Positions 10,678 to 21,599 of a stretch of 64,000 bases of DNA are shown in pieces. The position numbers and the translations under genes are program-made. Position 1 is the first letter of the stretch, and the number at the start of each line of letters is the position of its first letter. The notes under the pieces were generated by a model, which had not been told where the DNA came from, ran no database searches, and was given only the letters and a program-made list of their open reading frames with translations. Origin of the DNA: Emydura subglobosa. Its lineage: Eukaryota; Chordata; Testudines; Chelidae. Location: assembly GCA_007922225.1 (NCBI GenBank), contig ML679961.1:4169295-4233294 (forward strand), in the 5' to 3' direction.

Positions 10678-12824
10678 TACCTCAAATGGATATATGGTAA
10701 ATCCCTAACATGGTCTACTGGGCTGAGGGGGTTGCATGGTGTATATTGCAATGGAATGAGCCAACTGCTGAACTTTCTGGGATATCTTACCACCATGGGT
10801 GCGTTTCATTCCCAATATGTTCTTGCACTGCACTGTAATGAATGAAATGTTTATGGACAACAGAAGTACAGCTGGTGCAGGGGAAACTTGATAAAGGAAA
10901 AGCCTAAGACAGTGGGCCAGATACTCAGCTGGTGTTAATTGATGTGGCTCCACTAAAATCAGTGGAGTTATGCCAATCTGCAGGAGCTCAGAATTCAAGT
11001 CTTTATGTGAATCTCATTAGCTCATCTGGGAACTGATAATAACTTTATATCAACATGTAGCCATATTAGTGAACTTCGCATTTGTTGGTTCCTATCATAA
11101 CTTTAACGCTTTAGCTTATCTTTTGTACGTTAAATGCCCTTGTTTTATTAGTAAGTTAAAATACCTTCCTAGAACAGTATTTGTGTTACATTTTACCATA
11201 TAAAGATGCATCACATAGCCTTTAAAATGGAGATTATATAAAATAGTCTTTCGGGACTATTAAATATGCATATCAATATCATTGACCCAGCAGACATATT
11301 ACAATAAAGCAAATGACAGCAGTGCAATATCAGAAACAAAGTGTAGAAAGGATTGGGTTACAAGCTAGAACATGCTGGACAGAGCAGTTAAATGGCAGTA
11401 GAAATCTCTTTTGTGTTAAAAAAGAATTTGTTTAAATGCTTCACTGAGCAGAGACTCTCTTGGCAACTATCTTCTGCAATCAGGCACAATCTTTCCCTGC
11501 AAATAACATGGTTGGTTGTATTGATATGAAAATTCAGTCACCTATCAGCATGTGCACTGAACAGCATGAAACTGACAAATGAAGCAGATACTTGTTCTAA
11601 TAGAGTAACCTGACCAGAACAGGAGTCTTTATAGCCAGATAAATCAAAGAATAGTCTTTATGGAACATTTTTCTTCATTGCGGAGAGAAAAGGAAGATAG
11701 AAGAATGTGATATTGATAGATGGAATTGCTGTATTGGTAAACTAAATCATGGACTGTCTCCAGACCCTACCTAGGGGCAGAAAACAGACACCTCCGCATT
11801 GCCCACTAATAATAACCCCTCCAGTTTGTGTGTGTGTATAACCCAGTTTTAACTGCACAACTCAATTCTTTGCTCTTGCTAACTGGGTTGTTAAACAGCT
11901 GCTGGATGTATATGCAGAGCCATTTGTTTGGGCAAAAAGAGGATTTGCAAGCACAGGCAATTGCATGCAAACTTGAAGCTCACTTTTAGGATCCATTTTT
12001 GCATATGTGTGCATTTATTTTTCTTGAGATCTCAGATATGATGGTCAATTCTAGGGACAACACTTTCAAACCTGAGTAGCATTTAAAGCCATATTTAAGC
12101 ACCTACATAAGTGGCCTGATTCTTCAGAGGTACTGAGCTCCCCTAGCTCATTAACATCTATAAGAGCTGCAAGTACTCAGCATCCTGAACATCAGGTCAT
12201 TTACTTACATGCTAGCTTTAGACACCCAAATTTGAAAAACTTGGCCTAAATCGATTATTATTGATTATGGATTAAGACCTCATTTCAGCAATGTGCATGT
12301 ATGTCTGCCTAACTTCAATGACACGAGCACTTCCATCAGAGTCAGTACAAATAGTAAACCACAATCAAATGAATTGATAATAAAGAGAAATTCTGTAAAA
12401 GAAAATATATTTAAAAAATTAAATAAAATAATATTGAGTTAATCTAGCAAAAAGCAAATTTTGGTATTCCAAGTTCAGGACCTGATCGATATTTGATCAA
12501 GACCTCATCAATATTTAAATTTAAGTTATGAAATCTATTTTCCTTTATTGAATTTTACTTTTTAATGGATTGTCTCAATTTATACCATACCATGGTGATG
12601 ATGTCCTGAAACAAGCAAAAATGAATATGTGGCAAGCAAAAATGTAGCATGATTATGACTGTTAACCTTTACCTGTAAAGCAGCTGTGCTCTCGTTGTGA
12701 ACCCTGTGGTTACCCTTTGGAGTAAACTAAAGCTGCAGCCAGCAAACTGAATCTATTGGATCCCAGCTATGATGGAACTAGACAAGGACAAGGAGATACT
12801 GTAGAAAGTGACCCTTCCCTCAAG
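10678..12824. other. Mostly unrecognised; two probable old repeat fragments
   Basis: GGGCCAGATACTCAGCTGGT at 10909 and GTTATGCCAATCTGCAGGAG downstream resemble one arm of a common reptile foldback repeat. 12050-12245 has TTCAAACCTGAGTAGCATTT on the left and CCCAAATTTGAAAAACTTGG on the right, possibly another inverted-repeat element. Nothing coding is recognised. Confidence 0.3.
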
Positions 12825-15610
12825 GTGCTACAGTTGAATGTTGAGGGTTTATCAGCCACAAAGTGTTCTGTTCTTGAAAATGTTGCCTCCTGACACAATG
12901 TCGATGTCATCGGCCTTCAGGAAACTCATGTTAATTCCCTTCTTGCCAGTTGGTTCCTGTTCTTGGTTTCGACCTTATAAACTACAGACTGCATAAAAAC
13001 TGTGGTTGAGCCCCTATGTAAAATCCAATTTATCTGATGTGGACAGTCTACCATCTATATCTGACTGCTATGACATGATCAGTCAATTTAAAATGACTAA
13101 TATCTACAAACCCTCTAATCAGTGATGGCCTGCTTCTGTTCTCACACCATCTATGCCCGATACATTAATAGCCACCACACCTTCTGGGGCTATAGAAAAT
13201 CTGATCAAAGTGGGATAGACCTTGAAAACTGGGCTTCCTTCAATGAACTACACCTTCTTCATCAGCATAAATTTTCAATCTGCCCGCTGGAACCGGGCCC
13301 AGATCTCCCGTGGTCTCACTTGGGTCACTCTTTCTGGAGACCACCTTCTACCAGCCATCTGCAGTGTCCTTTGAAATTTCTTCCACAGCTAGCATTTTCC
13401 CATCCTCATTCAAATAGGGGTTACCGTACCTATAGTGATCATTAGCCCAAGGCTACACTGGAACTACAGAAAGGCAGATTGGGACAATTACACTGAGTTC
13501 CTTGACCAATATACAGTTTGTACCCCATATAACTTCTCAATAGATCAAGGACACTCAAGGTTTATCAAAGCAATCTTTAAGGCTGCCTCCAAGTCCCTCC
13601 AACGTGGCTGTCAATAAAAGGAGATACCATGTCTGGATGAAGAAAGTGCAGCCCTCCTTAAAAAGCATGAAAAATCTGGTATTCCAGAAATAGCCAACCA
13701 GCTACTAGGAAGCTTGAATACAGCTCAAAGAACATGATGGGGAAAAGGCAATCTCAAAAATGGACATGTCAAAATCTGGCAGGAAAGCATGGACACTCAT
13801 CAGGAAGCTCAGTACAGCACAAAACCCACCAGATACATGGCAACAGAAGGTCTATCCTAATAATATTGCCATACACCTGACCAACATCACTAAAGATAAA
13901 ATTTTTGCGGTGTCAATCAAAAAAGGGTAGTATCAATACAAGCAATCTCCACAGCTCAATCAAGGTAAAAACTTCCAACCATTCTCTAGGAAAGGATTAG
14001 AAAAGTCACTGAACCCAATGAAAACAGGGAAAGCCTGTGGCTTTGACAATGTATCACAAGAACTACTACAACACCGGGGAGAAAGAACCAACAATGGTTG
14101 TCCATCTTCATGTCCCACACCATACAGGAGAACACGATACCCAAAATATGGTGAAAAGCTAAAGTGATAACTTTACTAAAGCCAGGTAAAGACCACCCTT
14201 CAGCAATCACCTATCACCCAATATTGGTCCAAATTGTAGCTACAAACTCTGGGAGGGGATTATCTTATGGAAAATTGTGCCCAAAACAGAACAACTTTTG
14301 AGTGAAGATCAGACAGGCTTATGACCAGATCAAAGCACCTGTGACCAAGTGCTAGCAATCACTACGTACATTGAGAATGGATTTCAAGAGAAAAAGAAAA
14401 CTGGAGCTGTCTTTTTTTTCTGATCTTATAATAGCATATGACACCACATCGCACACTCTGGTCTGCTGTAGAAGATGTCAAGAGTTCATCCTAGATGGGT
14501 TGTCATGGCAACATGGAGCATTGCTGCTCCAAGGTAGACATTTTCAGGTAGCTCTGGGCAGCAAAATCAGCATCTACAGCTTCCAAAAGAACAGACTCCT
14601 GAAAGGCACTATCTTTATTTAATGTACTCACCAATGACTTACCGAACACCATCTCCAGGTGTTTAGTTTAGGATGGTGATATCTGCTTGGCCTCAAGAGA
14701 CTGCCTTCCAAAGGACTGAAAAGAACCTGAACAGTGATAATACTGTCAGGGTTGACTATTGCAAGAAATTGAGATCGAAACCAAGTACATAAAAGACTGT
14801 GTCAACATGCTTCTACCTCCACCACGCTCAGAGCTTCACATCTTTTTGACTAGTCAGTGGTTGGCACACAATCCACAGACAGTGTATGTAGGGGATCACC
14901 CTACATCATACACACCCATACAAATACTATCTCATTAAAGCAATTCAAAAGAGCAGAGCAGAAACTCTTTCTTGAACAGACCGGCTGTGTCCACCTCGGG
15001 ATCCAGTGCACAGACACTGTGTAGTTCACCAGCTGCAGAGCAGAGAGCAAACCCTGAATGCTGTGCCCAGTTTCATTATCACGAGCACATTGAAGCCAAC
15101 AAAACTTGTCTTGTTATCAGCTCCAGCCAATATTTCTCCACCTCACATCTGGTGTCAGGATACAGCCAATACACTGATCACCAACGCACAGAAAATGCTG
15201 AGCTTGCCATCGTGCCGGGATATATGAGGTGCACCCTGTCCCCATCAACACAGCAGAAATCCTATCTGCACACTGCAGCACGCTCTCCATCTGGCTAATA
15301 ACAACATCGGCTCCCTGTGGTGGACAGTGAGGGAGAACGCCTCTGTCACTGCCACTGCCAGGAAGTGGCATACTACCACCTATGCCGGATTAACCGCCTG
15401 AATGTAAAATTATAGTTGTTGCGCTACATTTACATCAGCCATATGAAGACGAGACCAGACTGGATGAATGGCTATTGGAATTAGGGTTTCCATGCTGACT
15501 TAGGAGCCAATTTAACAGGTTCAGGAATGGCATGGTTCACTGGGCCAAGACCACCCATGACACAGACACCCAGGACAGCTCACTGTGCATCCATGGTGCT
15601 GTGAAGGATG
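12825..15610 (+). pseudogene. Old non-LTR retrotransposon (Jockey/CR1 supergroup), EN plus RT remnant
   Basis: Protein traces appear in collinear order but in changing frames. Near 12826, LQLNVEGLSATKCSVLENVA and VDVIGLQETHV are the start of an AP endonuclease. Near 13150, INSHHTFWGYRKSDQSG with NELHLLHQHKF is the endonuclease block normally reading GDFNSHHTxWG. Near 14160, VITLLKPGKDH is the start of the reverse transcriptase. 14340-14460 gives an IENGFQ-like block and motif A FSDLIIAYDTTSH. Near 14625, LFNVLTNDLPNTISRC leads to DGDICLAS, where YADDICLA is expected, so the catalytic Asp pair is damaged. Near 15500, QFNRFRNGMVHW and SLCIHGAVKDGT match the C-terminal Cys-rich block of this group. 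Many stops and frameshifts mark great age. It differs from the window's CR1 copies; the exact clade is uncertain. Confidence 0.65.
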
Positions 15611-15731
15611 GTACTTTTTTTTGTGTGTATTGGGCTCCCCGGAGGTCTTTCCAAGTGGAACACTGCTCAAGAGCATTTAGCTGTGTATTTTTTCCCCTAA
15701 AGCTTGCCCTGCTTGTCTTGCCTATATGTAA

Positions 15732-15793
<62 letters not shown>

Positions 15794-16094
15794 AATATAA
15801 AGTGTAGTCCGGAAGAGAAATGAAGAGCTGCTGAGGACCAGAATGGGGTTAGGTATGAGACATGATATCACAAAAATACCACAGAGCATGGACCAGATCC
15901 ATTTATGGCTGGTGCCATTTTTATGTTCGTATTTTACTGTAGCTTCTCCCATCGTGATGTTTATTTGCTTTTGTTTTATTATTGTTTTCCTAATGGCCCT
16001 ATAGTCTATCATGAATGATGTAGCATAGTCTTTTGGTCCAAATGAATGCAGAAAGCCCCATCCTGAAATTCCTAGGCTGAAGAGAAGTGTGATA
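15611..16094. other. No gene; contains the microsatellite
   Basis: Apart from the TC/TA microsatellite I see nothing recognisable between the old LINE and the MIR. Confidence 0.5.
15732..15799. repeat. Compound microsatellite (TC)n then (TA)n
   Basis: An uninterrupted TC dinucleotide run (15732-15758) is followed by TA-rich repeats to about 15799. Short frames reading SLSLSLS or IYIYIY here are artefacts of the repeat. Confidence 0.97.
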
Positions 16095-16365
16095 TTTTCA
16101 TCAAGGCACTGGAGTAGTAGTATTTGGGAGGATGCTAGGTCTAATTCCCAACTTTGCCACATGCTTTCTGTGTGTCCTTGGGACAGTCATTTAACTATTC
16201 TCTGCCTCAGTTTCCCATCTGTAGACAGGGATAAAAATACATTCCGTTTAGATGGTAAGCTATCTGAAGCAGAGACTATCTCACTATTTTTCTGTACAGC
16301 ACCTAGCACAATGCGGCTCTGAACATGGTAGGGGACTATAGTCACTACTCCAATACAGGTAATAA
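16095..16365 (+). repeat. MIR/CORE-type SINE
   Basis: The order is typical of MIR: CCTTGGGACAGTCATTTAAC, then CTCTGCCTCAGTTTCCCATC, then AGATGGTAAGCTATCTGAAG, then ACAGCACCTAGCACAATG, ending at AATAATA. This is the clearest MIR in the window. Confidence 0.8.
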
Positions 16366-17877
16366 TATTTTCAACCCTTTTAATTATCAAACTTTAGATC
16401 TAGCTAATGCTGATGTCACCTCCTGCATAAAGAAGGAGATACAATAGCTGACAGTTTGCTGTGTAACTGAGACTACCTATCTGCTTTTTGGTTTGGGTGG
16501 GAAAAGCAGTATTTATGCAGAATTAAACTAGTGAAAATATACACCTGTATGAATCTCACCTAGGTGACAATAATATAACGAAGTAATTTTATCCCCCCTA
16601 AATCCTGCATGCAGCGTCTCTCTGATCCCAGCAGACAAACGAGAGGCCAAGCCGCAGTGCTGCTGGAGTACATAGCTTCCCTCCAAGCGGGCACTTCACT
16701 TCTCATTTGCACCTGCGTGGACTGTCATGGTTTTATTTCATAACAGCACTGCCGTGAGTTGCGCTTTTACAAATAGGAAATTAAATCAGATGGGGATGTA
16801 AACCTTCAGAGGAGAACAGGCACCCGTAATGGTTCTTTATTGCTTATTTCTTCTGCTGTTGCATTTTGCCATCATCTGGTGCTTACTGAAGTGTATGATT
16901 TATTCATAGAAGACACTGTCACAGCCAAAGGGTTGTACAATAAACCATTGACAAGGCTGATGCCAAGAGCCATTAGGAAAGTAGAACAATAATCTAGACA
17001 CAAAGTATTTACAGACCAAGTTGTCTTTAATTTAAAATCCTTGACTAGAGCGTGATGATAGTTACATCACATTTCAAGGCAGCCAATGCTGACAGGCTCC
17101 TATGGTTCCCTTTAGTGCTAAAGAATCAGTAATAATTGAAATCTACTTTAAAAAGCAGCAACAAATTAATGTCACCTTAAGGTCAATGAGCCACTCATGC
17201 ATGGTGCTAAGAGACAGATTTTTTTCATCTAGTCGCATAGAACAGAAGAGCATATTGTGGTGGCTTTATATGTGTGCGTTCTGGGTATGTGTCCAATATA
17301 CTTATTGGACCAGATACTGAGCTCTGCTCCTTCTGTGTCTTTTCTTTTTTTGTAGTCTTAACAGTAGTAACGGGTGATGCTTTAAATCACCATAAGTCCT
17401 GGTGGACGTAATGGAAAACATGCCAAGTGGGCTATTCCGTTCATTTCTTCGCCTGTGCCACATTTCTCTCTTCTTAGCTGCCACTCCCAGTAGGCTCTGT
17501 TGTGGTGGCAGTAGATGGGGAGGTAAAGTGGGTGTGCGGCTTAAGGCTTAATCCAGGTCAATGGAGCATTCACATCAACGCATTGCATCAGGCCCGTGAG
17601 ATGGGGCGAGACGAATCAGAGAGGTTTCATTCCCTTTGCTCACTCCTACTCGGAAGTTGAGCAGCTCAGCTCCGTCGGCATAAGCAGTGGGGAATTCTTG
17701 GCCTCTCTGTGGTAAGGGGCAGAGGTACGGTAACAAAGTTGGCTGAGCAGTCTTTGTACAATGATTACTTCAGCACAGAGGTCTGCAGCGGGCCACAAGA
17801 TGCAGTTAGTCTCGAACACGATAGAACTGCCTAAAAATTCCACTGGTTGAAGAATGGTGACGTCATCTCAAATAATT
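16366..17877. other. No recognised feature
   Basis: Short open frames on both strands lack family motifs. No repeat family is recognised with confidence. Confidence 0.45.
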
Positions 17878-18062
17878 AACGTGGTCTTGTGGTTAAGACA
17901 CTGGTTTGGGCATATCACTTAATCTCCCTGTGCCTCTGTTCCCCATCTGTGAAATAGGGATGATAATCCTTCCTGTCTCCTACTCCTCTTTGGGGCTAGG
18001 ACTCTTCAGAACACAACTGGGCCCTTGGGGCTAGTAGGTCCTGTAGTAAAACACAGCAAATA
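17878..18062 (+). repeat. MIR/CORE-type SINE
   Basis: GGGCATATCACTTAATCTCC, CTGTGCCTCTGTTCCCCATC and TGTGAAATAGGGATGATAAT are the MIR centre; a diverged 3' part (GGGCCCTTGGGGCTAGTAGG) runs to an AATAAA-like end. Confidence 0.7.
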
Positions 18063-18301
18063 AAGAAAATATGTTTGTTTAGGCATGTGTGATAAATGCA
18101 ACAATGCTGCACTGCAGAAGTGTAACAATATATTGCTGCATGAGGCTGGACTTCTGTCTGGGGATAATGCAGCACAAAGATGAGGAGGAGCAATTGAATC
18201 TCCCTGTTAACAAGAATACAGAATTTCTTTAAATTAGAAATCTGCCATTTATTTTGTTCCTCAGTGCATTAAAGATGTGATTCGTACTGCATTGACCATC
18301 A

Positions 18302-18446
18302 CCTTGATATAAAATATGGATATGGATCACTTGATGATTACCTGTTTTGTTCATTCTCTCTGAAGCACCTGGCATTGGCCATTGTTGGAAGACAGAACAC
18401 TGGGCTAGATGGACTATCGGTGTGATGCAGTATGGCCGTTCTTATG
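18302..18446 (+). mobile_element. CR1 LINE 3' UTR tail
   Basis: GGATCACTTGATGATTACCT, GGCATTGGCCATTGTTGGAA, GACTATCGGTGTGATGCAGT and GGCCGTTCTTATGG are the CR1 3' UTR seen again at 62185-62425. It is severely 5' truncated. Confidence 0.8.
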
Positions 18447-19511
18447 GTACAATCTGGACTAATGGACAGCCCCTAAATTCCCAACCTTGGGTGCCTTTTA
18501 CCCTGCTTCGCTGTCAGAGCAACCACTCCTGGTCTGCTCACACACAGCCTCCAGCATGTAAATGTATACTATGTCCAGTGACTCATGAATTACACTGCAG
18601 GGCAACACCAGCAAAGTCCCAGATCCAGACTTTCTGCCAGAAATGTGCCCACTCCTTGAATATACAAACTCATATAAAGTCCATCATTTATTAACAGAAA
18701 ATGATATGCACGAATCTGGTTATCCCAAACAGAGTTTCCCAAACACTTCAATCCGAACCCACTGGTTTAGATAAAACTACTAAACAAATTGATTAACCAT
18801 AGAAAAATAGATTTAAGTGACTACAAGTAATGAAGAATATAAATCAGAACAGGCTGCAAAGAAATAAAAGGTAAAACCCAACTAACGCCTCACTTAACAA
18901 GTGACGTGAATACAAACCATAGGTCTCTCTCCCCACATGTTCTAGCAGTCTTATTGGCAGACCCTCTTTCAGCCAAGATCTCCTCCCAGCCCAGTGCTGC
19001 TTCCTTTGTTTTTCAGGGGTTGGTGATGCCGTGCATAGAGAGCAAAAGAGGGATGATTTGGCGTGTCTGCCCTCTTATAGCCCTTTCTTTTGTGAAAGAA
19101 TCATCTCTAGTTGATGTTCAGGAGACAAAAAGTCAGTGTGGCCAGGAACCTTAATCTGCTTCTTTGTCAAAATGTAGCTCTTTTGCCCACACCCTCTCTC
19201 CTGCTGAAGAGTGGCCACTTAATGAGGTGGTGGAAACTTTGATCCTGTTGACACATGGCTGTGGCGTTGGTTAGCCTTTTGTCTCTAGGGAACTTGTCTG
19301 TGACTGCCCTCCAGAGCACCCTGGAACATGTCCCAGCAATATCACACAGTGGAATCTTATAGCTTTACATACAATGTTGCCACACATATTTTACTAGGAT
19401 ATTAATGCTCAGCAAATCATGATTTTTCAGATGATACCTTACACAGTATGCTTTGTACAAAATTTATTATAGTCTTGTAAAAGGAGTGAACACAGGGGTA
19501 CAGACTGTGAG
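18446..19511 (-). mobile_element. Probable solo LTR (endogenous retrovirus type), directly after a CR1 tail
   Basis: On the minus strand a TATA box (CTATAAGAGG, plus-strand 19071-19080) lies about 385 bp before a polyadenylation signal AATAAA (18687-18692), the order expected in an LTR. The low-coordinate edge abuts the end of the CR1 tail (ATGGTACAATCTGG). The other edge is near 19511; neither is exact, and no certain target duplication was found. No gag, pol or env coding is next to it, so it is probably a solo LTR. Confidence 0.5.
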
Positions 19512-21160
19512 AGTATTTCATTCATTTTAAGGCTGCTTTTTGGAGACAATAGAAATAAAATCAAAATGCATCCAATCTGCCTGAAAGTTTGTCAATAATG
19601 TTTCTGCGGCATACAGTTAGTTTATATTCAGGTGCATGCAATTGCAAGATTTAGACAATCAAGATCAGTGGATACACAGCTCAGTTTCTGTTCTCCAGAG
19701 TCTCATTTGAGAGGAAAGATGAAGTGTGGTCTCTCACTAATATTTATACTAGCCATAACTTTTTTCTTGCTTTATTTCAGTATGATCATTGCTGTTGCAG
19801 AGCTGCAAGGAGTCATTGAGGACTTTGAAAGAATGGTTTCTTGTGTGGTGTACAGTGGAGGGAGAAGTAGTAAGAAACTTGTTTGAAAATCCAGTAAAAT
19901 AAAAAACCCTGAGTACCAAATGTATAGGGATTAAGCTGTAATTGACCAGATCAATGTAGTCTTTTCTAGAAAGCAAGGAATTTTGAAGCTTAACTTTCAT
20001 TTTGGACATTTGTTTCATTTATACTCCAGACTTGAGGGAGATGAAGTAGTATTTATTGTATGCTATGGGACTGATGCCACTAGAAGCAGAGAGCCCTCAG
20101 TGAGATGTGCAGGGGATATTCACTGGCTTATTCACACTAGCGGTGGACTATAAACAGGTCATTCCTGCTAAATATCTTTGATAATTAGAAAACATTTCCT
20201 GAGTGTTTGCAGCTTTTTCTGTAGGATGCATGGGGAAGTGTATGCATATGTGATATCTACTCAGGTAACCTTATTTACTGAAAGCACCCGTGGCAAGCTT
20301 TAAGGGTGATCACTGCATGCTTGGAAAATCTCTTTGGACAATATAGATGATCCTGTGTGCAAAATTCTTTGGAACTGTAGAATCCAGTGGGTATGAAGGG
20401 AGATGCCATTTCATTGGCTAGGGGAATGCTAATGAGCTCCTCTGGGCCTTTGCTATGCTAATGAGGCACACCTGCACAACTTGTTCTTCCTGGAGGAGGA
20501 GAAGAGAAGTTTTCCATAGGAAGGGGCGGTGATCAGGAAGAAAGCTGTTCCACACAGAGATTGCTAGTAACAGAGGCAGACCAGTCGAGAAGGAGACACC
20601 CAAGAAATGCATTGCTTCCAGAACTGCAGGAGGAAGAGGAGATAAACCCCGGGAATGGGCAATAGACTTTCAGAGACTGAGCCCTTAAAGCCCTATCCAG
20701 GGGCTGGCTGAGAAGCTGGCAAGGGGAAGGGAGGAAGAAAGAACCAACTCTCTGCCAGGGAGTAATTGCCCCAGAGAACTCCCCCTAAGTGAAGCCATGG
20801 GAGGAGTGGAGAGGTAAATGCAGGACAGTGGAACCTAGGAGGGTCTAGGGAGTCCTGCCACCTCCTACAGTAGGTGATAGTACTGGAAAAAATGGAGCAT
20901 GCAGGTATTTGTGCATACCAGCTTGTGGTAGTCAGAGAGAGACTACAAAAATTGCCCTTAAAATCTCCAAATATCTGAAGGAAATAAAGGGCAAGGCAGG
21001 TTTGGAATGTAAATTGAATATCAATACTTCCCCCTTCCCCATGTAGTCTGTGGAATAGGTAAAAATCCATCACTTGAGTCACTTAGTCTGACTGAATCAA
21101 TCTCTCTTGGATGTACTGAGCAGGACACGTCTGTATTGGTAGATAGTTGGGCAGGATAGA
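19512..21160. other. No recognised feature
   Basis: An 84-codon frame at 19632-19886 has a hydrophobic stretch but no family signature. 20400-20900 is purine-rich (GAGGAGGAGAAGAG-like) without a recognised gene. No repeat is assigned. Confidence 0.4.
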
Positions 21161-21599
21161 CTCAGACTCATTGACTATAAGGTCAGAATGGACCATTATG
21201 ATCAGCTGGTCTGACCTCCTGCACAATGCAGGCCACAGAACTTCACCCACTCACTCCCCAACCTAAGACTGAGTTACTGCAGTCCTCAAATAATGATCCA
21301 AATACTTCAATGTACAGAGAATCCACCAGCAAGCGACCCGTGCCCCACGCTACAGAGGAAGGCGAAAAACCCCCAGGGCCTATGCCAATCTGCCCTGGGA
21401 GAAAATTCCTTCCCAACCCCAAATATGGTGGTCAGTTAAACCTTGAGCACGTGGGCAAGTCTCACCAGCCAGACACCCATGAAAAGTTCTCTTGTAGTAA
21501 CTCAGAACCACTCCATGTAACTTCCCTTCACAGGCTATTGGGCATATTTACCACTATTAATCTAAGATCAGTCAATTGCCAAATTCGGCTGTCCCATCA

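Noticed and set aside
15722..16162. 146-codon minus-strand frame across the TC/TA microsatellite
   Set aside because: Its tail is encoded by the dinucleotide repeat, and the rest shows no family motif; a chance frame.
19632..19886. 84-codon frame with a hydrophobic segment as a small membrane protein
   Set aside because: No start context, homology or conservation evidence; hydrophobic runs are frequent in AT-rich frames.
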